Assembly: GCA_027339205.1 (NCBI GenBank)
Contig: DAHWOV010000069.1
Coordinates: 1-31,416 of the forward strand
Direction: 5' to 3'
Source of the DNA: JAJYVT01 sp027339205
GTDB taxonomy: Bacteria > Actinomycetota > Acidimicrobiia > Acidimicrobiales > RAAP-2
Length of the DNA: 31,416 nucleotides
Part shown: positions 24,814 to 31,416 of the stretch, piece by piece
How positions within the stretch are numbered: position 1 is the first letter of the stretch
Layout of the letters: each line of letters starts with the position of its first letter
Notes under the pieces: generated by a model
What the model was told of the DNA's origin: nothing
The model's database searches: none
The model's input: only the letters and a program-made list of their open reading frames with translations
Made by a program: the position numbers and the translations under genes

Positions 24814-24925
24814 CTGAATGTGCACTCGAGCACGTCGACCTTCCTCCCGCCCTCGCCGAAGCCGGGCGCACCGACACCGTCAACCGGTCCGGGCCCGGGC
24901 TGGATGCCCGGACCATGATGGCCCC

Positions 24926-26090
24926 ATGACACAGGCCGACCCGACGTCGCCGTCGCCCCTCGCAGGCGAGTCCCCTCCGCCGCTCCCCGCCGACCCGACC
25001 CCGTTGCCCTCCGGGTGGCTGGCGGAATTCCATCCGGGCTGGTTCGGGGCCGTGATGGGCACCGGGGTCATCGCAGTGATCGCCTCGACGAACCCGGGGC
25101 ACGTCGCCGCGCTCGGCGACACCATGACCGACGTCTCCTACGCGGCCGCCGCCCTGGCCGGGCTGCTGGCCGTGGTCCTGGGCGCCTTCTACCTGGCGCG
25201 CTGGATCCTGTATCCCTCGGCATCCCTCGGCGGTGTGGGCCGGCCTGCAGGATCCGACGGTCGGTCCGCTGCACGGCACGTTCCCCGGGGGGATCCTGGT
25301 CCTCGCCGCGGTCACGGCGACGGTCGGTCCGAAGGTGCTGCCCGCCGGGGCGGTGCCGACCGTGGTCGAGGTGCTCGACGCCATCGGGATCCCCCTCGCG
25401 CTCGCCGTCAGTCTGGTCTTCGCGTACCTGCTGTTCACCCTGGAGCACCAGGACACCCGCGTCGTGAACGGCGGGTGGTTCATCCCTCCGGTCGTCGCGA
25501 TCATCGTCCCGGTGGTGCTCGTCCCGTTGCTGCCCCAGGTCGGGCCTCCGGCCGCCAGGCTGCTCGTGTTCACCGGGTACGCCTTCTGGGGCGTCGGGTT
25601 CATCCTCTTCATCCTGGTGCTCTCCATGCTGCACGACCGGATGATCGTCCACGCCCTGCCACCCGCGTCGATGGCCCCGTCGCTTTGGATCGTCCTCGGC
25701 CCTGCCGGCGTCGGGGCGGCCGCCCTCGTCGACCTGGCGCACGGCGCTCGGCCGGCGCTCGGCGCGGCGGCAGGCTCCATCGGACCAGTGTCGCTCGTGG
25801 GCGCCGGCGCGCTGTGGGGCTTCGGAGCCTGGTCGCTGCTCGTCGCGCTGGCCCTCCTCGGCCGCTACCTGCACGCGGGCAGGGTCCCCTACGGGATCGG
25901 CTGGTGGGGGTTCACCTTCCCCCTCGGCGCGCTGACCCTGGCCACCTCGTCGCTCGCGGAGGCCTGGTCGCTCGGCGTCCTCGGCGACATCGCGCTCGGC
26001 CTGCTCGCCTTCCTCGTCGTGGTCTGGCTCGTGGTGACCGCCGCCACGCTGCGCTCGCTGCTCGGGCCCGCCGGCCGGCGCGGCCTGTGA
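24926..26090 (+). pseudogene. Second TehA/SLAC1-family transporter, broken by a 10-bp tandem duplication
   Basis: Paralogue of 3821-5101, with the same hallmark (FHPGWFGAVMGTGVIAVIA) and later blocks VVNGGWFIPPVVAIIVPVV, AFWGVGFILFILV and GWWGFTFPLGALTLATSS. The ATG at 24926 is the last of three close ATGs. The frame breaks at 25212-25231, where ATCCCTCGGC is duplicated. Removing one copy restores ILYPSAVWAGLQDPTVG and a single protein of 384 residues, aligning with the intact paralogue. With the duplication, the first frame instead runs on for about 310 residues of non-homologous sequence. The rest of the gene is well kept, so the lesion is recent or reversible. The gene is divergent from the MFS/ACR3 gene. 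Confidence 0.85.
25212..25231. repeat. 10-bp perfect tandem duplication that shifts the second TehA-like frame
   Basis: ATCCCTCGGC occurs twice in tandem. Ten is not a multiple of three, so the frame downstream is shifted by one. One copy fewer gives an uninterrupted gene. Confidence 0.9.
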
Positions 26091-26139
26091 GCGCCAGCGT
26101 GGCCCTACGATCCATCAGGTCTTGGCTCGACAAAGGGAG

Positions 26140-26166
26140 CCTTGCCCTCGGCAAGGAGGCAAGGAG
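26140..26166 (+). promoter_or_regulatory. Hairpin and duplicated Shine-Dalgarno upstream of the acidic protein gene
   Basis: CCTTGCC-CTC-GGCAAGG (26140-26156) is a perfect 7-bp stem. GCAAGGAG is then present twice in tandem (26151-26158, 26159-26166), so there are two AAGGAGG sites, the first partly in the stem and the second 5 to 6 nt before the ATG at 26173. It may be a translation-control element; the role is inferred. Confidence 0.5.
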
Positions 26167-26172
26167 GACGAC

Positions 26173-26541
26173 ATGATGCACCGAAGCGACGAGTGGTCCC
26201 CCGACGAGCCGCTGGGGGCCGAGGCGTTCGAGCCGGGTGACGAGGCGCTCGACGAGGGCACGAGGATCGACCCGGACCTGGTCGAGGACGTCGAGAACGA
26301 TCCGTCGCTCGATCCGGCGCTCCAGGTGGACGAGCGCGAGCTCGAGGAGGTCGGGGCCGAGCTCGACGACCCAGAAGCCATCGTCACCATGGAGGGCGGC
26401 AGCGACGACCCCGACGGGCTGGGCGAGCCCTCCGGCCGCACGATCGCCCGCCGCCAGGAGGAGGAGGAGGGCTGGGACCTCGACGCCCCGATCGTGCCCC
26501 CGGACGACGCTGACGACGAATTCGACGAACCCGGGGACTGA
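26173..26541 (+). CDS. Highly acidic small protein, function unknown
   Basis: A 122-residue soluble protein very rich in Asp and Glu, with blocks DEALDEGTRIDPDLVEDVEN, DERELEEVGAELDDPEAIVT, GGSDDPDGLGEP and RRQEEEEGWDLDAP. There are no membrane segments or cysteines. The composition suggests a disordered or scaffold-like protein; I do not recognise a family. The ATG at 26173 is chosen by the strong AAGGAGG just upstream; a second ATG follows at once. It is plus-strand, 82 nt after the TehA-like pseudogene and 66 nt before the next gene, so the two small genes may be co-transcribed. Confidence 0.75.
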   Translation: MMHRSDEWSPDEPLGAEAFEPGDEALDEGTRIDPDLVEDVENDPSLDPALQVDERELEEVGAELDDPEAIVTMEGGSDDPDGLGEPSGRTIARRQEEEEGWDLDAPIVPPDDADDEFDEPGD

Positions 26542-26607
26542 GGGTTCCTTCCGCTGCACCTCGTCCAGGTCGCCGATCACCCCACCCCGAGAGCCGAGGA
26601 GAGCCAA

Positions 26608-26934
26608 ATGCCGGAGAGCAGCGAGTCACCCGAGAGCCCTGCGGCGCCGAAGGTGACCAAGATCACACGGCTCGACGCACACCACCGGGCCACGGTGGAG
26701 AAGATCTTCGCCCATCCTGCAGGGCACAACATCCAGTGGCACGACGTCTTGTCCCTCCTCGAGAGCATCGCCACGGTCACGAATGACGCAGGTGACCGCT
26801 ACACGGTCACCCTCGGGTCCGAGACCGAGACCTTCGACAGCCCGCGCCATCACGACATCGACGCGCAGCAGGTCGTCGACCTCCGCAGGATGCTGAGGGC
26901 TGCGGGGATCGGTCCCACGTCGACAGGGGGCTGA
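26608..26934 (+). CDS. Small protein with HicA-like pattern, function unknown
   Basis: A 108-residue soluble protein. After a Ser/Pro/Glu-rich start, the core reads TVEKIFAHPAGHNIQWHDVL, SLLESIATVTNDAGDRYTVT and FDSPRHHDIDAQQVVDLRRM, ending LRAAGIG. The order of a helix, a W-x-D-V-x-x-L-L helix, a strand pair, an HH pair and a C-terminal helix resembles the double-stranded-RNA-binding-like HicA fold, but the GSHH motif of true HicA toxins is absent and no HicB partner lies next to it. A toxin role is therefore not supported. ATG at 26608 behind GAGGAG. Confidence 0.65.
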   Translation: MPESSESPESPAAPKVTKITRLDAHHRATVEKIFAHPAGHNIQWHDVLSLLESIATVTNDAGDRYTVTLGSETETFDSPRHHDIDAQQVVDLRRMLRAAGIGPTSTGG

Positions 26935-26971
26935 ACGCCGACATCGACGTGCGGTGGCGCGATAGTGCCCC

Positions 26972-28267
26972 ATGGGCTCGGATGCCGGCACGCTGCGTGG
27001 GATCCTTCGTCCACCGTGGGTGAGCCGGACGCTCACCCTGGTCTGGTCCGCCAGGGTGTCGATGAGCGCCGGTCGGGCGCTCGCTGGCGTGGTGGCGCCC
27101 CTCTACCTCGCCGCACGGGGCTTCGGCGGGCTGGAGCTCGGAGAGCTCTTTGTCGGGGTCGCGCTGGCATCCGCGGTGCTCTCCGCGGGCGTCGGCCTGG
27201 TCTCGGACCGCGTCGGGCGCAAGCCGTTCCTCATCGTGTTCCCGATGCTGACCGCGGCTGCGGCGGTGCTCTTCGCGACCGTCCATTCGGTGCCGGTGCT
27301 CTTCGTGGCGGCAGCCCTGGGCAGCTTTGGCCGCGGATCAGGCGCGGGCGCGGGCGCGGTTGGCCCCTACCAGCCGGCAGAGTCCGCCCTCGTGACCGAG
27401 ATCGCGCCGTCCGAGTGGCGCAACAGCGCATTCGGGCGTCTGCAGTTCGGCTCGTCGCTGGGTGCGCTGGCGGGGTCGCTGCTCGCACTGCTCGCCGGGA
27501 ACCGCCACGTCCGCCCCGAGGCGGCGCTCGCCACCTTCAGGCCCGCGTTCGTCGCGATCGCTGCGGTCTCGCTGGCGGCCGGGGTGATCGCACTGTGGAT
27601 GACCGAGCCGGCACACCCGGCGCGCCCGGCGCGCTCCGAGAGACGTCCCCGGCTGCCGGTCAAGTCCCGGAGCCTGCTCGTGAGGCTGGCGGCGACCAAT
27701 TCAGTCAACGGCCTGGCCGTCGGCATGATCGGCCCGTTCCTCACCTATTGGTTCTACCGCCGCTACGGCGTCGGCTCCGGGGAGATCGGCCTCTTGTACG
27801 CGGTGGTGAACGCGGTGAGCATGAGCTCGGCCCTGTCCGCGTCAGGTCTCGCCAGAAGGTGGGGACTGGTGCGCACCGTCGCGGTCGTCCGGGCGCTCAC
27901 CGCGTTGTTGATCCTGCCGCTCGTCGTCGCGCCGAGCTTCGTCTTCGCGGGCGTCGCGTACGCACTGCGCATGGTCGTCCAGCGCGCCGGACTGCCGTTG
28001 CGCCAGTCCTACGTCGTCGCGATGGCCGATCCCGAGGAGCGGTCGTCAATCGCGGCGCTCTCGAACGTGCCGAGCCAGGTGCTCATGGGGCTGAGCCCGC
28101 TCGCGTCGGGATACCTCCTCGACGACGTGAGCCTCAGCCTCCCGTTCGAGATCGCCGGCCTCCTCCAGCTCGTCAACGCCGCGATGTACTGGTACTTCTT
28201 CCGTCACATGCCCCCGGTGGAGGAGCTTCCCCACGACGTGGCGCCTTCGGGCGAGCACGACGAATGA
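26972..28267 (+). CDS. MFS transporter
   Basis: A 431-residue major facilitator with about 12 membrane segments and the motif A loop GLVSDRVGRKPFLIVFPML between helices 2 and 3. Other segments are VAPLYLAARGFGGLELG, the Gly-rich loop SFGRGSGAGAGAVGPYQPAE, and VGMIGPFLTYWFYRRYGV at the start of the second half. The family of drug or metabolite exporters is the best guess; the substrate is unknown. The ATG at 26972 lies 37 nt after the HicA-like gene, and no strong ribosome binding site is visible. Unlike the transporters just upstream it is intact. Confidence 0.85.
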   Translation: MGSDAGTLRGILRPPWVSRTLTLVWSARVSMSAGRALAGVVAPLYLAARGFGGLELGELFVGVALASAVLSAGVGLVSDRVGRKPFLIVFPMLTAAAAVLFATVHSVPVLFVAAALGSFGRGSGAGAGAVGPYQPAESALVTEIAPSEWRNSAFGRLQFGSSLGALAGSLLALLAGNRHVRPEAALATFRPAFVAIAAVSLAAGVIALWMTEPAHPARPARSERRPRLPVKSRSLLVRLAATNSVNGLAVGMIGPFLTYWFYRRYGVGSGEIGLLYAVVNAVSMSSALSASGLARRWGLVRTVAVVRALTALLILPLVVAPSFVFAGVAYALRMVVQRAGLPLRQSYVVAMADPEERSSIAALSNVPSQVLMGLSPLASGYLLDDVSLSLPFEIAGLLQLVNAAMYWYFFRHMPPVEELPHDVAPSGEHDE

Positions 28268-28314
28268 GCGAGGAACGGGCGAAGGGCACGATGGATGAGC
28301 GCACGGCGCCTCCT

Positions 28315-28329
28315 GGGACGTTCGGCCCT
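28315..28329 (+). promoter_or_regulatory. DosR-like box F, upstream of the Hsp20 remnant and the PFOR unit
   Basis: The plus strand reads GGGACGTTCGGCCCT, 11 of 12 core positions and one base different from box C. It is the only copy in plus orientation and the only one before plus-strand genes. It lies 89 nt before the Hsp20 remnant start (28419), and the flavoprotein and nifJ genes follow in the same direction. Confidence 0.65.
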
Positions 28330-28380
28330 GGCGAGGAGCCGACGAGCGGGAGAGGCTGGTGAAGCAGAGGAAAAGGGGCA

Positions 28381-28400
28381 GCGCACGACAGCGCACGACA
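28381..28400. repeat. 10-bp perfect tandem duplication in the Hsp20 leader
   Basis: GCGCACGACA occurs twice in tandem between box F and the Hsp20 start. Confidence 0.85.
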
Positions 28401-28418
28401 CGAGAGGAGAACGCCGTC

Positions 28419-28625
28419 TTGGTGAGGTTCGGTCCATTCCGGGGGCTCGACGACTTCGGGGGCCAGCGACGGGACGCCAGCTGGACGCGCTCGATGCCGC
28501 TCGACGCCTACCGGATCGGGGTGTTGCGGCTCAGTATCCCCGTCGCCGAGCGGGCCAAGGCCCGGCGAATCGACGTGCGCACGTCGGAGGAGAAGGAAGC
28601 CATCACGACGGCGAGCGCCAGTTGA
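28419..28625 (+). pseudogene. Hsp20/alpha-crystallin remnant with in-frame internal deletion
   Basis: The frame from TTG at 28419, behind GAGAGGAG, starts LVRFGPFRGLDDF and continues MPLDAYRI, typical of the N-terminus of bacterial small heat-shock proteins. It then passes directly to GVLRLSIPVAERAKARRIDV, which is the last strand and C-terminal tail of the same family. The alpha-crystallin domain that should lie between (roughly 70 residues) is missing. The junction is at about 28513-28520 and the frame is kept, giving 68 residues. The product would not fold as Hsp20. Its full promoter element and reading frame are preserved, so either the deletion is young or a short peptide is still made. 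HspX, the mycobacterial homologue, is a classic DosR target. Confidence 0.7.
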
Positions 28626-28649
28626 GCGACGTCACCGCTGGGGTGCTGC

Positions 28650-30296
28650 ATGAACTGGCGTGATCTCACCGCGTTGCCGGACCTCTCGCGCGAGGCGCCT
28701 CGGGCAGGCCCCGTCCGCAGCGCCAGGCCCGTCTACGTGGACCTGCTCCCGCCGTGCAACGATGCGTGCCCGGCGGGTGAGAACATCCAGGCCTGGCTGG
28801 CCGAGGTCGAGGCAGGGCGTCCCGAGCAGGCGTGGCGGGTCCTCGTCGCCGACAACCCTCTGCCGGCCGTGCACGGCCGGGTCTGCTACCACCCCTGCGA
28901 GAGCTCGTGCAACCGCGCGGAGCTGGACGAGGCGGTGTCGATCCACGCGGTGGAGCGGTTCCTGGGCGACCTGGCCCTCGAGCAGGGCTGGGCGTTCGAG
29001 CGGGCGCCGGCCCGCAGCGGCAAGCGCGTCCTCGTGGTGGGCGCCGGGCCGAGCGGGCTGTCGGCCGCGTACCACCTGGCGAGGCGCGGCCACGACGTCG
29101 AGATCCGCGACCGCGGCGCCGAGCCAGGAGGGATGATGCGCTACGGCATCCCCGCCTACCGGCTGCCGCGCGACGTGCTGTCCGCCGAGATGGAGCGGAT
29201 CGCCGCGCTCGGGGTGACGATCACCCTCGACCACCACGTCGAGGATCTCGCGGCCGAGCGCGAGGAGGGACGGTTCGACGCCGTGTTCGTCGCGGTGGGC
29301 GCGCACCTCTCCAAGCGCGTCGACATCCCCGCGAGCGACGCGACCCGGATCGTCGACGCCGTCGGGTTCCTCGAGCGGGTCGCGGCCGGCGAGCGCCCGG
29401 CGATCGGCCGCCGGGTCGCCGTCTACGGCGGCGGCAACACCGCCATGGACGCGGCGCGCACGGCGCGGCGGCTCGGCGCAGAGGAGACCCTCATCGTCTA
29501 CCGGCGCACGCGCGCCCAGATGCCGGCCCACGAAGAGGAGGCCGAGGAGGCCGAGGCGGAGGGCGTGCGGATCAACTGGCTGCGCACGATCAGCGCGTTC
29601 GAGGGGCCGGAGCTGAGAGTCGAGGTGATGGAGCTCGACGATCACGGAATGCCCCACCCGACCGGGCGCTTCGAGACGCTCCCGGCCGACAGCCTGATCC
29701 TCGCCGTCGGCCAGGATGCCGACACCGACTTCCTCCGAGCGGTTCCCGGGGTGGAGCTCTCTGCCGACGGCACCGTCAAGGTCTCCCCGACGATGATGAC
29801 CGGCTGCCCGGGGGTCTTCGCCGGCGGCGACATGGTGCCCGCCGAGCGGACGGTGACCGTCGGGGTGGGCCACGGCAAGAAGGCTGCCCGGAACATCGAC
29901 GCTTGGCTCTCGGGCGCAGAGGCCCCCGCCCGGCCCCGTCACGACCTGGCCACCTTCGAGGAGCTGCACCTGTGGTACTTCGGCGACTTCTCCCGGCGGC
30001 GCCAGCCCGAGCTCGCGCCGAGCGAGCGGGTGGCCGACTTCTCCGAGGTGCGGGGAGGCCTCAGTGCCGACGAGGCCGTCTACGAGGCGGCCCGGTGCTT
30101 GTCGTGCGGGAACTGCTTCGAGTGCGACGGCTGCCTCGGCGCGTGCCCGGAGGACGCGGTGATCAAGCTCGGGGTCGGCCAGCGCTACCGGTTCGACTAC
30201 GAGCGCTGCACCGGGTGCGAGGCCTGCTTCGAGCAGTGCCCGGTCCACGCGATCGAGATGGTCCCCGAGGCGGGGCCTGCGGGCGGCGGCGGGTGA
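28650..30296 (+). CDS. GltD-like NAD(P)H flavoprotein fused to a two-[4Fe-4S] ferredoxin domain
   Basis: A 548-residue protein. N-terminal cysteines CNDACPAGENI and CYHPCESSCNR (about 36-88) form the iron-sulfur region of GltD-type subunits. FAD-binding VVGAGPSGLSAAY is at about 129-141, NAD(P)-binding YGGGNTAMDAAR at about 259-270, and AGGDMVPAERTVTVGVGHGK at about 391-410. The C-terminus carries CLSCGNCFECDGCLGACP (about 483-500) and CTGCEACFEQCP (about 520-531), two clusters of the bacterial ferredoxin type. No glutamate synthase large subunit is nearby; nifJ follows after 19 nt, so an electron-transfer role between NAD(P)H, ferredoxin and pyruvate:ferredoxin oxidoreductase is likely. ATG 24 nt after the Hsp20 remnant stop; probable operon. 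Confidence 0.88.
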   Translation: MNWRDLTALPDLSREAPRAGPVRSARPVYVDLLPPCNDACPAGENIQAWLAEVEAGRPEQAWRVLVADNPLPAVHGRVCYHPCESSCNRAELDEAVSIHAVERFLGDLALEQGWAFERAPARSGKRVLVVGAGPSGLSAAYHLARRGHDVEIRDRGAEPGGMMRYGIPAYRLPRDVLSAEMERIAALGVTITLDHHVEDLAAEREEGRFDAVFVAVGAHLSKRVDIPASDATRIVDAVGFLERVAAGERPAIGRRVAVYGGGNTAMDAARTARRLGAEETLIVYRRTRAQMPAHEEEAEEAEAEGVRINWLRTISAFEGPELRVEVMELDDHGMPHPTGRFETLPADSLILAVGQDADTDFLRAVPGVELSADGTVKVSPTMMTGCPGVFAGGDMVPAERTVTVGVGHGKKAARNIDAWLSGAEAPARPRHDLATFEELHLWYFGDFSRRRQPELAPSERVADFSEVRGGLSADEAVYEAARCLSCGNCFECDGCLGACPEDAVIKLGVGQRYRFDYERCTGCEACFEQCPVHAIEMVPEAGPAGGGG

Positions 30297-30315
30297 TGCT
30301 GGCGGTGGGGGAGCG

Positions 30316-31416
30316 ATGATGCGGGCGACGCTCGACGGCAACGAGGCGGCGGTGTCGGTCGCGTACCGCATGAGCGAGGTCTGCGCCATCTTCCCCATCA
30401 CGCCGGCGTCGCCGATGGCCGAGCTGGCCGACGAGTGGTCGGCGAGGGGCCGGACTAACGTCTACGGCAGCGTCCCGGTGGTGGTCGAGATGCAGAGCGA
30501 AGCCGGCGCCGCCGGCGCGCTCCACGGCGCCCTGCAGGCAGGTGCGCTGTCGACCACGTTCACCGCCTCCCAGGGGCTCCTGCTCATGATCCCCGACATG
30601 TACAAGATCGCGGGCGAGCTCACGCCGGCGGTGTTCCACGTGGCGTCGCGCTCGCTCGCGGCCCAGGGACTGTCGATCTTCGGGGACCACCAGGACGTGA
30701 TGGCGGTCCGCCAGACCGGCTTCGCCCTGCTCTCGTCGTCCTGCGTCCAAGAGGCCCACGACCTCGCCGCGGTGGCCCAGGCGACCACGCTCGCGGCGCG
30801 CGTCCCCTTCGTCCACTTCTTCGACGGGTTCCGCACGAGTCACGAGCTCAACACGATCGAGCTGCTCTCCGACGCCGACCTCCTTGCCCTGGCGCCCGCC
30901 GAGCTCGTCCGGGCGCACCGGGCCAGGGCGATGTCCCCGGAGCACGCGTTCGTGCGGGGGACCTCGCAGAACCCCGACGTCTACTTCCAGGCCCGCGAGA
31001 CCGTGAACCCGTACTACGCGCGGGTGCCCGAGCTCGTGGCGCACTCCATGGAGGCCTTGGCGGCGCGTACCGGCCGGCGCTACGGGCTCGTCGACTACGC
31101 CGGGCATCCCGAGGCCGAACGGGTGGTGGTGGCCATGGGCTCGGGCGCGGAGACCGCCCGCGAGACGGTCGCCCGCCTCGCCGAGCGCGGCGAGCGGGTG
31201 GGGGCGCTCACGGTCCGCCTGTACCGCCCCTTCCCCGCCGACGCGCTTCTCGGAGCGCTGCCGGCATCGGTCCGGCAGGTCGCGGTCCTGGACCGGACCA
31301 AGGAGCCCGGGTCCTTCGGGGAGCCCTTGTTCCTCGACGTGCTCGCCGCCCTCGCCGAGGGGCACGCGCTCGGCCGCCGGGAGGCCATGCCGCTCGTGAC
31401 GGGCGGGCGGTACGGG
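30316..31416 (+). CDS. nifJ: Pyruvate:ferredoxin (flavodoxin) oxidoreductase, N-terminal part, truncated by window edge
   Basis: Oxidises pyruvate + CoA to acetyl-CoA and CO2, reducing ferredoxin. The first 367 codons are present and the frame is open to the window end. It begins RATLDGNEAAVSVAYRMSEV, then CAIFPITPASPMAELADEW (domain I, pyruvate-binding), EMQSEAGAAGALHGALQAG, TFTASQGLLLMIPDMYKIAG and FGDHQDVMAVRQTGFALL, and the start of domain II (VVVAMGSGAETARETV, LYRPFPADAL). This is the long, single-chain PFOR type (normally about 1170-1200 residues), not the four-subunit form. Two ATGs (30316, 30319) follow GGGGAG. It is oxygen-labile in most organisms, which fits expression under hypoxia. 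Confidence 0.94.
   Translation, partial: MMRATLDGNEAAVSVAYRMSEVCAIFPITPASPMAELADEWSARGRTNVYGSVPVVVEMQSEAGAAGALHGALQAGALSTTFTASQGLLLMIPDMYKIAGELTPAVFHVASRSLAAQGLSIFGDHQDVMAVRQTGFALLSSSCVQEAHDLAAVAQATTLAARVPFVHFFDGFRTSHELNTIELLSDADLLALAPAELVRAHRARAMSPEHAFVRGTSQNPDVYFQARETVNPYYARVPELVAHSMEALAARTGRRYGLVDYAGHPEAERVVVAMGSGAETARETVARLAERGERVGALTVRLYRPFPADALLGALPASVRQVAVLDRTKEPGSFGEPLFLDVLAALAEGHALGRREAMPLVTGGRYG

Noticed and set aside
24835..24849. Plus-strand TCGACCTTCCTCCCG as a box for the second TehA-like gene
   Set aside because: Only 10 of 15 positions match and the right half of the core is poor; kept out of the set.
26608..26934. HicA toxin of a toxin-antitoxin pair
   Set aside because: The usual GSHH motif is missing and the upstream acidic protein has no HicB-like DNA-binding domain; only a general fold resemblance is claimed.
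28264..28362. 32-codon frame with ATG overlapping the MFS stop
   Set aside because: Very short, low-complexity product, and the segment is better explained as the promoter region carrying box F.
8501..28400. CRISPR array or mobile element from the short repeats
   Set aside because: Repeats are two or three adjacent units without spacers, and no Cas, transposase or integrase reading frame is present.

Overview
The window is very GC-rich (about 70% by eye), uses many GTG starts and has good GGAGG-type ribosome binding sites. This fits a high-GC actinobacterium. An acidimicrobial or similar soil or sediment lineage is plausible, but nothing here fixes the genus. I found no rRNA, tRNA, CRISPR array, transposase or integrase.

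Layout. From 1 to about 13.05 kb everything is on the minus strand. Read in the direction of transcription, the order is: a fosmidomycin-resistance-like MFS transporter, a two-domain universal stress protein, a small zinc-ribbon protein, a complete arginine deiminase set (arcD, arcA, arcB, arcC), a TehA/SLAC1-type anion transporter, and two consecutive plasma-membrane-type (P3A) H+-ATPases, the second cut by the window edge. From 13.28 to 19.59 kb the plus strand carries cydABDC, the bd-type quinol oxidase and its ABC assembly factors, followed by a sulfide:quinone-oxidoreductase-like flavoprotein gene that is frameshifted. From about 20.4 to 28.6 kb lies a visibly decaying accessory stretch. 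It holds a two-helix membrane protein bracketed by direct repeats, a tetrathionate-reductase-like remnant, a broken MFS/ACR3-like transporter, a second TehA-like gene broken by a 10-bp tandem duplication, and an Hsp20 remnant that has lost most of its alpha-crystallin domain. Intact small genes and an MFS transporter sit among these. The window ends with a GltD-like flavoprotein fused to a two-cluster ferredoxin and the start of pyruvate:ferredoxin oxidoreductase (nifJ).

Common theme. Seven copies of a 15-bp element, GGGACC-N3-GGCCCT with 0 to 2 core mismatches, lie upstream of genes. All read in the same direction as the downstream gene and lie 69 to 130 nt from the start codon. They precede both H+-ATPases, the TehA-like gene, arcD, the head of the TtrA-like remnant, the MFS/ACR3 gene and the Hsp20 remnant. 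The element resembles the DosR/DevR dormancy box of mycobacteria (GGGAC...GTCCC). The gene content (USP, Hsp20, P-type ATPase, PFOR, bd oxidase, arginine fermentation) is what a hypoxia or dormancy regulon would contain. My reading is a hypoxia-survival island in which arginine fermentation supplies ATP, P3A pumps spend it to hold the membrane potential, an anion channel may balance charge, and bd oxidase scavenges oxygen. No response regulator or sensor kinase is encoded in the window, so the regulator must lie elsewhere.
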